Below the pieces are notes generated by a model. The model saw nothing but the letters and a program-made list of their open reading frames with translations. It was not told the DNA's origin and searched no databases. A stretch of DNA of 8,174 nt from an uncultured Butyricicoccus sp. (GTDB lineage: Bacteria > Bacillota > Clostridia > Oscillospirales > Butyricicoccaceae). Where the stretch lies: contig CANPPM010000119.1 of the NCBI GenBank assembly GCA_947575935.1, forward strand, positions 1 through 8,174, read 5' to 3'. Position 1 is the first letter of the stretch. Every line of letters starts with the position of its first letter. Below, one piece after another: positions 1 to 6,085 of this stretch. The position numbers were made by a program, and so were the translations under genes.

Positions 1-389
1 GCATTGATAAACGTCGAAATCATGATATTACCAATCTCCACGAGCACAGAACTCTCCATCTCGCCAAGTTGAGTATAATCACTGATTCCCCCATCCAGCA
101 TCGCGCTGAGCACCAGATTCACAAAATCCAATGGCTGCACCGAAAGCATGATACCGTTCAGCTCACCGCCGATGCCTACCAGTACCCCAGCCGTAATCGC
201 CTCTGGCCCGCCGATCCACTCAATCGCTTCATTATACCCCATGATGCGCACTTCGGGATAAGTGATCCGAATCTCTCGTCCCAGCATAGAAGAAAGTGCG
301 GTTGCGGCATTACCAGTTCCGATACTGCCGATCTCGCGCAGAGTATCAATCTCCATTGCGGTCAGCTCATCGTAATTCTTAATTGTCAT
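1..389 (-). CDS. cheC: CheC, CheY-P phosphatase (partial, C-terminus outside window)
   Basis: This is the N-terminal 129 residues of a CheC-family protein; the frame runs off the left edge with no stop. CheC dephosphorylates CheY-P in the cytoplasm and, in Firmicutes, works with the receptor deamidase CheD in adaptation. The family motif (D/S)xxxExxN-x22-P appears twice. The first copy has D15, E19 and P45 at exact spacing, but residue 22, normally Asn, is Ser (EIGSIGTGNAATALS). The second copy is intact as far as visible: S114, E118, N121 (EIGNIMISTFIN); its Pro would lie outside the window. The start is ATG at 389-387, with an AAAGGGG ribosome site 8 bases upstream. It follows the rod genes after a 111-base gap and may be the first gene of a chemotaxis segment. 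The two-motif layout separates it from CheX, and no FliN domain can be seen, so CheC is the best call. The missing remainder cannot be judged. Confidence 0.9.
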   Translation of the reverse strand, partial: MTIKNYDELTAMEIDTLREIGSIGTGNAATALSSMLGREIRITYPEVRIMGYNEAIEWIGGPEAITAGVLVGIGGELNGIMLSVQPLDFVNLVLSAMLDGGISDYTQLGEMESSVLVEIGNIMISTFIN

Positions 390-500
390 AGCAGTATCCC
401 CTTTAAGGCAGCTAGCTGCCGTATTTTCAACCCATTCATAAAGCGGCAAAACGCTGCAGAAGCAGACAGCCTGCCTATCGTCCCCAAACAGGCTTATACT
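390..500 (-). other. Leader region upstream of cheC with two inverted repeats
   Basis: This 111-base stretch between the second rod gene and cheC is the longest gene-free interval in the window. Two symmetric elements are visible. One is the perfect 14-base palindrome GGCAGCTAGCTGCC at 407-420, lying 7 bases before the AAAGGGG of cheC. The other is an inverted repeat AGCCTG-N15-CAGGCT at 468-494. Neither is followed by a T-run on the minus strand, so neither looks like an intrinsic terminator. I recognise no known riboswitch consensus. The region may be a leader RNA, a processing site or an operator; the sequence does not decide between these. Confidence 0.5.
407..420. repeat. 14-bp perfect palindrome before cheC
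   Basis: GGCAGCTAGCTGCC is identical to its reverse complement. As RNA it could form a 5-bp stem (GGCAG/CTGCC) with a CTAG loop. It sits just upstream of the cheC ribosome-binding site, where a hairpin could influence translation, or as DNA it could bind a dimeric regulator. A chance occurrence is also possible. Confidence 0.5.
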
Positions 501-503
501 TTA
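475..503 (-). promoter_or_regulatory. Weak sigma-28-like promoter candidate for cheC
   Basis: Reading the minus strand, TAAA (503-500) is followed 17 bases later by GACGATAG (482-475). The flagellar sigma consensus is TAAA-N15-GCCGATAA, so the -35 matches fully, the -10 matches at 6 of 8 positions, and the spacer is two bases too long. The TAAA overlaps the stop codon of the upstream rod gene. A sigma-28 gene lies three genes upstream, which makes the site plausible. The spacing error and the overlap with an inverted repeat keep confidence low. Confidence 0.25.
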
Positions 504-1259
504 ACGAAGATTATTCACCGTAGTTGTGATCTCATCTGAGGTCTGCACCATCCGAAGCGCATAACTGAACGAACGCTGTGATTCAATCACCTTCACCAGC
601 TCATGCGCCAAATCCGTATTAGAAACCTGCAGGCATCCCTGCAGCAGCTTTCCCGTCCCCATCTGCACCTGCTGGTTTTTATCCACCGGTACAAAACGGT
701 TGTCTCCCGTACTGAGCATACCGTTGGTATTAATGAAATCAAAAATACCAACCGGCAACCTAGCCTCTGGATCGGTGACTTCAATCAGACGGCCCTCATC
801 ACTGAGTACAAACCGGCCAAGGCCATCGGAAAGATACCACACGGTCTCCATCACCGGTTCAGCATTTGGATCTTCCCCACCGCCTTCCAACGGAGGAACC
901 TCACGCTGAAACGAACTCATAATAAACGATCCATCCCGCGTATACGAATATTCACTGGTTGTCGGATCCCAAAGTGCGAAGAATCCGTCGCCTTCTATCG
1001 CATAGTCTAATGCACGCCCGGTTTCTGGCGTTGCTGACTGACGAAAACTGGTATCCGCACCAATCATAACGGATCCTGTACCACGAGGCAACTGCGCCCC
1101 CTCAGCGCCATTCATAAAATCATTTACCAGCGCCTTAAAGGACGGCCGCTTCGCCGCGAAACCATAGGTATTGACGTTTGCGATATTATTCCCATGCACA
1201 TCCAGACGGCGCTGCTGCTGCTGTGCGCCAACAGCTGCGGTATAAAACGACATATCCAT
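501..1259 (-). CDS. flgG: Flagellar rod protein, FlgG type (FlhP-like), 252 aa
   Basis: This is a distal-rod-type subunit exported through the flagellar gate and assembled outside the membrane. The N-terminal rod motif (residues 20-35, LDVHGNNIANVNTYGF) and the C-terminal helix (residues 211-252, starting QVSNTDLAHELVKVIESQR and ending TVNNLR) are the paired coiled-coil segments of the FlgF/FlgG family. The middle carries LDYAIEGDGFF (84-94), YSYTRDGSF (104-112) and GIFDFINTNGMLSTGDNRF (171-189). Between residues 113 and 155 there is extra sequence containing an acidic, glycine/proline-rich loop (EGGGEDPNAEP), which I do not expect in a typical FlgG. Total length is normal (E. coli FlgG about 260). 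The start is ATG 1259, with GGGAGG 9 bases upstream that begins right after the stop of the preceding gene. The pair resembles Bacillus FlhO-FlhP. FlgF and FlgG cannot be told apart with certainty here. Confidence 0.88.
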   Translation of the reverse strand: MDMSFYTAAVGAQQQQRRLDVHGNNIANVNTYGFAAKRPSFKALVNDFMNGAEGAQLPRGTGSVMIGADTSFRQSATPETGRALDYAIEGDGFFALWDPTTSEYSYTRDGSFIMSSFQREVPPLEGGGEDPNAEPVMETVWYLSDGLGRFVLSDEGRLIEVTDPEARLPVGIFDFINTNGMLSTGDNRFVPVDKNQQVQMGTGKLLQGCLQVSNTDLAHELVKVIESQRSFSYALRMVQTSDEITTTVNNLR

Positions 1260-1274
1260 GCTAATTTGCCTCCC

Positions 1275-2033
1275 TTACATGCGACCAAGCTCGCTGGTCG
1301 TCTTCGTCATCAGGTCATCATACATTTTAGAAACCTGCGCGGCACTCTGATAAGCGCGTTGCTCAGAGATCATGCACACCATCTGCTTGACTAAATCCAC
1401 ATTAGAACGTTCCACCAATCCATTGACCACACGGACATCAGTCACCAGCTCAGGCTCCTGCCCGTTCGCAACAAACAATGCTTCCCGGTTCTTGATTGGC
1501 TGTGCATCCTCTGGAAAGCGATACACGCCAAGCCGGCCAAGGTATGCGCCGCCATCCGTATAAATTCCGCCGTAGGAATCCCCGTGCACCTTATCGGTCA
1601 TCAAATAGATTTCATTGCCTGCAACATCCAGCACACGCCCTACCCCCGGCAGGGTCAAATACCCATCATTATCCAGTGTAAACTGCCCCGCACGCGAGTA
1701 CACCCGGCCGTTTTCGGTATTAAACGCGAAATAACAGCCCTCATTCCCCTCAATGGCAAAATCCAGGGGCTCACCGGTATCGTCATAGCTGCCGGTGGTA
1801 TAGTCGGTATAGTTCTCGCTCGGGACAGTAATATAACTCTGGTTCCCCAGATCGATATAAGTCTTTTCCTTATTGCCCACGCGCGACCACAAAACATCCT
1901 CAAAAGTCGTGGCCGTAAAGGTGTCTGCCTTAAAACCGGCTGTCGCAACGTTCGCCATATTGTTAGAAATCACGTCCAGATGACGCCCATGGGTAATCAT
2001 TCCAGAAGTGAGATTATAAAAACCTTTAAACAT
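1275..2033 (-). CDS. flgF: Flagellar rod protein, FlgF/FlgG type (FlhO-like), 252 aa
   Basis: This is the first of two adjacent rod-subunit genes and acts in the periplasmic or wall-spanning rod after export. The N-terminus (FKGFYNLTSGMITHGRHLDV, then SNNMANVATAGFKAD, residues 2-37) is the classic rod motif. The core has LDFAIEG (90-96), RVYSRAGQFTL (110-120) and GYLTLPGVGRVLD (124-136). The C-terminus (residues 205-252, GLVERSNVDLV, MISEQRAYQ) matches the FlgG end. The family EGDGFF segment reads EGNEGCYF, so it is two residues longer and contains a cysteine. The frame is open upstream to 2180, inside the sigma gene, but I choose ATG 2033: the protein then begins at the conserved motif, and AAAGGAAGG lies 8 bases upstream. 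It is 49 bases downstream of the sigma gene and 15 bases upstream of its paralogue. The FlgF label is by gene order only. Confidence 0.87.
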   Translation of the reverse strand: MFKGFYNLTSGMITHGRHLDVISNNMANVATAGFKADTFTATTFEDVLWSRVGNKEKTYIDLGNQSYITVPSENYTDYTTGSYDDTGEPLDFAIEGNEGCYFAFNTENGRVYSRAGQFTLDNDGYLTLPGVGRVLDVAGNEIYLMTDKVHGDSYGGIYTDGGAYLGRLGVYRFPEDAQPIKNREALFVANGQEPELVTDVRVVNGLVERSNVDLVKQMVCMISEQRAYQSAAQVSKMYDDLMTKTTSELGRM

Positions 2034-2082
2034 GTATCGTACCTTCCTTTCATGCGTGGAACAGGACATTATCGAAGAAAAT

Positions 2083-2847
2083 TCAATCTCCCTCAAAATA
2101 TTGTGAAAGCCGTTTTCGCAGCTTACGCAACGCTTTTGTATGGATCTGTGAGACCCGTACCGGACTGACGCCAAGAACATCAGAAATTTCAGTTCGTTTT
2201 AGATCTCGCTCATGATACAGAGAAAGCACCAGCTGTTCATTTCGATCCAACGCAGCGATTGCCTCAGCCAGCACCTCAACCAACTCACTGCGCTGCAGCT
2301 CCTCTTCCGGATAGCGGGCATCACATTCCGCCGCCCAGTGCTCCCGGTTTTGCTCAATCATCTCTTCCAGCGAAATCACATTCCGTGTATATGAAATTGC
2401 CATTGCCCGGCGATACTGTGAAAGGCTCAAACCGATATGTGCTGAAACCTCCTCTTCCGTCGGCTCCCGCCCATACTGGATTGTCAGCTCGGCTGCCGCC
2501 TGATCGATCTTCTGCACACGCCTCCGCACGGAGCTTGCAACCCAGTCCTGCTTCTTCGCATAATCAATGATCATTCCGCGCACACGAATGGCAGCATACG
2601 CCTCGAAAGAACCCTTCTCCGGATCATATTTCTCGACTGCATCAGCTAATGTAATCAGTCCCTCATTGATGATATCATCAAGCTGCGCAAAGCTTGCATA
2701 AACATCATGCAGCCGCAACGCAATGCTCTTGATCATATTACTATGACGCAGCACAATCTCCCATTTGACATCCTCGGCCCGCGTCCGCAGGAATTCGCCG
2801 AACAGTTCCTCAACCGGACGTTCCTTCTCGACAGCCGCAGACCTCAT
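2083..2847 (-). CDS. fliA: Flagellar sigma factor, FliA/SigD (sigma-28) type, 254 aa
   Basis: This is an RNA polymerase sigma subunit of group 3 that directs transcription of late flagellar and chemotaxis genes. Region 2 spans about residues 28-110 and includes LDDIINEGLITLADAVEKYDPEKG (56-79) and the family signature FEAYAAIRVRGMIIDYAK (81-98). Region 3 follows (about 111-150, QYGREPTEEEVSAHIGLS). Region 4 (about 195-247) holds LDRNEQLVLSLYHE and the helix-turn-helix TEISDVLGVSPVRVSQIHTKAL. Length is normal for the family. The segment after region 2.3 reads DWVASSVRRR (101-110), where E. coli FliA and Bacillus SigD have DW(V/L)PR. The start ATG 2847 overlaps the flhA stop as ATGA, with AGAAGG inside flhA about 10 bases upstream, so translation is probably coupled. 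No anti-sigma gene flgM lies next to it. sigD is an equally valid symbol. Confidence 0.93.
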   Translation of the reverse strand: MRSAAVEKERPVEELFGEFLRTRAEDVKWEIVLRHSNMIKSIALRLHDVYASFAQLDDIINEGLITLADAVEKYDPEKGSFEAYAAIRVRGMIIDYAKKQDWVASSVRRRVQKIDQAAAELTIQYGREPTEEEVSAHIGLSLSQYRRAMAISYTRNVISLEEMIEQNREHWAAECDARYPEEELQRSELVEVLAEAIAALDRNEQLVLSLYHERDLKRTEISDVLGVSPVRVSQIHTKALRKLRKRLSQYFEGD

Positions 2848-4955
2848 ATGCCAACCGCCTTCTTCCCAGGCACATTCTGCAGCGAAATATTGCCCAGTGA
2901 CTGGATCTGTGCTGTACCGACAATCTCATTAAAGGCCAACACGCACAGATTGGGAAAATACTGCCGCAACAGACGGCTCAGATAAATCCGAATGACCTGA
3001 CTCGTCAGCAGTACCGGCGCAATGCCAAGATCAGCAAATTTAGGAATACATTCCGCAATCTGCGAAATAATGGGCTGTAACAGCTCCGGTCCCATGGATA
3101 AATAAATACCGTGGTCATTCTTTGTCAGCGAGGAAACCACCCGGCGCTCAACTTCGCTATCAAGCGTGATGACGCGCAACTGGCCATTTTCACAGAAACG
3201 TCGGGTAATTGTACGGCTAAGAGCCGAGCGGACCGCCTCCGTAATCAGATCCGGGTCACGCGTACTGCTCATAGTATCTACCATTGTCTCCAGGATCGTA
3301 ACCATATCGCGAATCGGGATTCCCTCCATTAACAGGCTGCGCAGCACCTTTTCAAGCAGCGCATAGGAAATCAACTGCGGGCATGCCTCCTCAACCAACT
3401 CAGGTGAGGTTTTTTTCAGGTTTTCCACAATCTGTATCGTTTCTGTGCGCGTCAACAGTTCATACGCATGCTGCTTGATGGTCTCAGATAGATGCGTCAG
3501 CATAACCGACAAAGGATCAATGACCGTATATCCATAAATCTCAGCCATTTCTTTGTTTTCTGGCAGAATCCAACGCGATGGAATGCCATAAGCAGGCTCT
3601 ATGGTTTCAATTCCGTCAATCTCACCCAACGGATTGGAAGGTTCAAGCGCAAGGTAATAATCGACCAGAATTTCCCCCTTTGCAACCTCTTCTCCTTTAA
3701 TACGGACGATATATTGATTGGTCCCCAACATCGAACCATCGTGCAGGCGCACAGTCGGGATTACAAACCCCATCTCCTGCGCATACTGCCGCCGGAAAAT
3801 AACGATACGATTGATCAGCTTGCCGCCGCTGCTCTCATCCACCAACGGAATCAGGCTGTAACCCACCTCCATTTCGATCGGCTCAACCGACAGCAGCGAA
3901 TAAACATTATTAATATCCTTATAATAATCTGTTTCCGAGGGCGCAGCCTCCAGTGGGGGCGGTGCAGCCTCCTGAATCTGTGCGGCAACCTCTGCAGCCT
4001 CTTTCCTCCGCATTTGACGGCGAATCAGGAAACTCAGCGTAAACAAGATCACCGCCACAATGACAAGGGGTAAATGCGGCGTATTGGGCATGATCGCCAG
4101 AAATACCAACGCCGCACCCGTTGCCATAATCGCATTCGGCTGCGCTGCAAACTGCCCAATTACATCCGTGTTCAGGCTGCCTTCCGAAACCGAACGGGTA
4201 ACGATCATACCTGTTGCAGTCGAAATCATCAGTGCCGGCAACTGGGAAACCAGGCCATCACCGATGGTCGCCTTCGAATAGAGCGACGCAACTGTACCAA
4301 TATCGCCGCCACCCATAACCATACCTATGATAATACCGCCGATCAAGTTAATCGCAGTAATAATCAGCGACATCACCGCGTCGCCCTTGACAATCTTCGT
4401 CGCGCCATCCATTGCGCCGTAAAAATCGGCTTCCTTCTGGATTTTCTCACGACGGAGACGGGCGCCTTGCTCATCAATCAAGCCAGTGTTCAGGTCAGCG
4501 TCAATCGCCATCTGTTTACCTGGCATCGCATCCAGGGTAAAGCGCGCGGCCACTTCAGCCACGCGTTCCGCACCCTTTGTAATGACCAGGAACTGCACCA
4601 ATACGATGATGAAAAAGATGATAAAACCGATCACGATATTTCCGCTTGTGATCAGCTCGCCAAACGCCGCTATAACCTCGCCCGCATAACCATTTGATAG
4701 GATCAATCGGGTGGTAGAAACGTTCATACCAAGCCTGAACAGCGTTGTAATCAACAGCAGCGATGGAAAAATAGAAAATTCCAATGCCTCTGTAATGTTC
4801 ATCGTGATCATCAGAATCATGATGGATAACGCAATATTAAGCACCAGCAGAACGTCAAGCAGCTGTGCCGGCAGCGGGAGGATCAGGAACAGCACGATCA
4901 CGACCACGCCAAGCGCGATCGAATTTTTCGCCGCCAGCTGCAACAGGCGTTTCAT
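2844..4955 (-). CDS. flhA: Flagellar export gate protein FlhA, 703 aa
   Basis: This is the large inner-membrane component of the flagellar type III export apparatus. Its transmembrane part couples the proton gradient to export, and its cytoplasmic ring docks chaperone-substrate complexes. Residues 15-315 are strongly hydrophobic with several membrane segments (for example 15-35, 37-54, 104-125, 195-214, 277-311). The FHIPEP-type signature lies at about 140-185 (LDAMPGKQMAIDADLNTG, then RLRREKIQKEADFYGAMDG). D192 in KGDAVM matches the conserved Asp needed for proton-driven export (D208 in Salmonella). A short proline/alanine linker (about 325-342, AAPPPLEAAP) leads to the cytoplasmic domain (350-703), with PLSVMLTHLSETIKQHAYELLTR cut here as TVIDPLSVMLTHLSETI and later RRVVSSL. 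Length is standard. The start ATG 4955 has AAGGAGG 6 bases upstream, the best ribosome site in the window. The gene directly follows fliR, with no flhB between them. Confidence 0.97.
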   Translation of the reverse strand: MKRLLQLAAKNSIALGVVVIVLFLILPLPAQLLDVLLVLNIALSIMILMITMNITEALEFSIFPSLLLITTLFRLGMNVSTTRLILSNGYAGEVIAAFGELITSGNIVIGFIIFFIIVLVQFLVITKGAERVAEVAARFTLDAMPGKQMAIDADLNTGLIDEQGARLRREKIQKEADFYGAMDGATKIVKGDAVMSLIITAINLIGGIIIGMVMGGGDIGTVASLYSKATIGDGLVSQLPALMISTATGMIVTRSVSEGSLNTDVIGQFAAQPNAIMATGAALVFLAIMPNTPHLPLVIVAVILFTLSFLIRRQMRRKEAAEVAAQIQEAAPPPLEAAPSETDYYKDINNVYSLLSVEPIEMEVGYSLIPLVDESSGGKLINRIVIFRRQYAQEMGFVIPTVRLHDGSMLGTNQYIVRIKGEEVAKGEILVDYYLALEPSNPLGEIDGIETIEPAYGIPSRWILPENKEMAEIYGYTVIDPLSVMLTHLSETIKQHAYELLTRTETIQIVENLKKTSPELVEEACPQLISYALLEKVLRSLLMEGIPIRDMVTILETMVDTMSSTRDPDLITEAVRSALSRTITRRFCENGQLRVITLDSEVERRVVSSLTKNDHGIYLSMGPELLQPIISQIAECIPKFADLGIAPVLLTSQVIRIYLSRLLRQYFPNLCVLAFNEIVGTAQIQSLGNISLQNVPGKKAVGI

Positions 4956-4961
4956 CCGTTT

Positions 4962-4968
4962 CCTCCTT
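4962..4968 (-). promoter_or_regulatory. Strong Shine-Dalgarno site of flhA
   Basis: AAGGAGG lies 6 bases before the flhA ATG, with a further GAAGG just upstream. This is near-perfect complementarity to the 16S 3' end, unlike the weak sites of fliR and fliO. It fits flhA being translated independently, because it is separated from fliR by 73 bases and cannot rely on stop-start coupling. Confidence 0.8.
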
Positions 4969-4996
4969 CCTTCATCTCAAATCTCAGGGTGAATCC

Positions 4997-5016
4997 ACTT
5001 CCGCTTATTCGGAAGT
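4997..5016. repeat. 7-bp perfect inverted repeat in the fliR-flhA gap
   Basis: The arms ACTTCCG and CGGAAGT (4997-5003 and 5010-5016) are perfectly complementary around a 6-base loop. In the minus-strand transcript the hairpin would sit 12 bases after the fliR stop and about 28 bases before the flhA ribosome site. It is followed by GGATTCACC rather than a T-run, so it is not a standard terminator. It could stabilise or mark a processing point in the polycistronic RNA; this is inference. Confidence 0.6.
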
Positions 5017-5028
5017 CTGCCGCCCGCC

Positions 5029-5805
5029 TTATCCCGACCCTGCAATCCGCTGGAGCATTTCCTCCAGCGCCAGAAGCATGTCGGATTCTACGCCCAGCAA
5101 AAACTCGGTAAAGGGCGTCAGCAGCAACAGCAGCATCGAAAGGCCAATAATGACCTTCAGTTCTATATTGATCGCAAATACATTGATTTGCGGAATTACC
5201 TTCATCAGAATGCCCATGCCAACCTGACCCATCAGCTCGGTCGCCAGGATTGGCAGGCTCAACTTAACCGCCAGCAACGCACACTCTGCAAACAGCTCAA
5301 CCGCGCGGCTTGCCACCGCGTCGCCAAACGCCGCAGTCCCGTAGGGCGCCAGCTCCCCCGAGGTCAGCACAATCCGCAGCAGCGTTATATGGCCGTTCGC
5401 TGCGAAAAAAACCAGGATCGCCAGCATATTCAACAAGCTGGCCGTCGTAGTCAGCGAGGCCTGCGCCCCTGCATCGTACATGCGCGCCATGCTCATGCCC
5501 ATCTGCGTATCCACGATCTCGCCGGCCTGCTCTGGTATATACAGGAAAAACTGCATAACCACCGCGAAAACCGCGCCAATCCCGAATTCCAGCAACGCCT
5601 GGACCGCAAATTCCAATGCAGTCCGCGGCATCTCCGCTCCGTCTGCGGCAAATGCACTGGCAGTTACCGAAAGCAGCAGCACAAACCCCGCCTTATACAT
5701 CGATGGGAAATTGCTCCGGCCAAACAGCGGATTTGTCAGCACAAAGCCTGACATGCGCATCACAATATACAAAAACAGCGTTAGGCTGTCCCAATTGAAC
5801 TCCAT
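5029..5805 (-). CDS. fliR: Flagellar export gate protein FliR, 258 aa
   Basis: This is an inner-membrane component of the FliP5Q4R1 export core. Hydrophobic segments appear at about 8-28, 38-54, 66-90, 122-148, 173-195 and 213-235, as expected for this family. Recognisable family positions include NPLFGR (25-30), the EIVDTQMGMSMARMYD stretch (96-111) and the C-terminal PQINVFAINIELKVIIGL segment (205-222). Length is typical (about 260). There is no C-terminal FlhB domain, so this is not one of the known FliR-FlhB fusions. The start ATG 5805 lies 2 bases after the fliQ stop (TAGTTATG) with only a weak ribosome site (GATGAAG), which suggests translational coupling. The gene ends with TAA, followed by a 73-base gap to flhA, where many Firmicutes carry flhB. 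Confidence 0.96.
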   Translation of the reverse strand: MEFNWDSLTLFLYIVMRMSGFVLTNPLFGRSNFPSMYKAGFVLLLSVTASAFAADGAEMPRTALEFAVQALLEFGIGAVFAVVMQFFLYIPEQAGEIVDTQMGMSMARMYDAGAQASLTTTASLLNMLAILVFFAANGHITLLRIVLTSGELAPYGTAAFGDAVASRAVELFAECALLAVKLSLPILATELMGQVGMGILMKVIPQINVFAINIELKVIIGLSMLLLLLTPFTEFLLGVESDMLLALEEMLQRIAGSG

Positions 5806-5807
5806 AA

Positions 5808-6065
5808 CTACTTCATCAGTTCAAACAGCCCGATTGTGTATTCGGAAAGCGTCATCATCATCCAGCTCCCGCCTATAACCAGGAACAGCACGACGACAAC
5901 CAGCTTCAGCGTAAACGCAATCGTCTGCTCATGGATCTGGGTCACCGCCTGCAGGATCGCGGTGGCCACGCCGACCGCCAGCGCCAGCAGCAGGATCGGC
6001 GCACCCAATCGGATGGCGACGCCCAGCCCATCGCGTAATACGTTGGTGACCTGCGAAACTCCCAT
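5808..6065 (-). CDS. fliQ: Flagellar export gate protein FliQ, 85 aa
   Basis: This is a small inner-membrane subunit of the export core, thought to wrap around the FliP/FliR assembly. It has two membrane hairpin helices at about residues 15-40 and 52-75, separated by the highly conserved polar turn LQAVTQIHEQTIAFTLK (38-54). Length is close to the usual 85-90. The start ATG 6065 has GAGG 6 bases upstream, and a second, more distant GGAGG. The gap from fliP is 20 bases and to fliR 2 bases, in standard order. Confidence 0.96.
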   Translation of the reverse strand: MGVSQVTNVLRDGLGVAIRLGAPILLLALAVGVATAILQAVTQIHEQTIAFTLKLVVVVLFLVIGGSWMMMTLSEYTIGLFELMK

Positions 6066-6085
6066 TTGTTACCTCTTTCCTCCAG

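Noticed and set aside
421..500. A possible cyclic-di-GMP riboswitch in the cheC leader
   Set aside because: The conserved ACGCAAAGC-type core and tetraloop/receptor arrangement are not present on either strand.
2069..2076. TTCGATAA on the minus strand just after the sigma gene, resembling the sigma-28 -10 element
   Set aside because: No TAAA lies 14-17 bases upstream; the positions there read TGAG or TTGA. Too weak to call a promoter for the rod genes.
2034..2180. N-terminal extension of the first rod protein to an upstream start at 2180
   Set aside because: It overlaps the sigma gene in another frame, shows no rod-like sequence, and ATG 2033 has a good ribosome site and begins at the conserved motif.
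3492..4073. Long plus-strand open frames opposite flhA and other genes, such as 3492-4073, 4074-4697 and 6510-7511
   Set aside because: Their translations are low-complexity or His/Arg/Asn-rich with no recognisable domain, and they lie antisense to well-conserved genes, so they are shadows.
5029..5805. A FliR-FlhB fusion as an explanation for the missing flhB
   Set aside because: FliR is 258 residues and stops with TAA right after its normal C-terminus; no FlhB sequence or NPTH motif follows.
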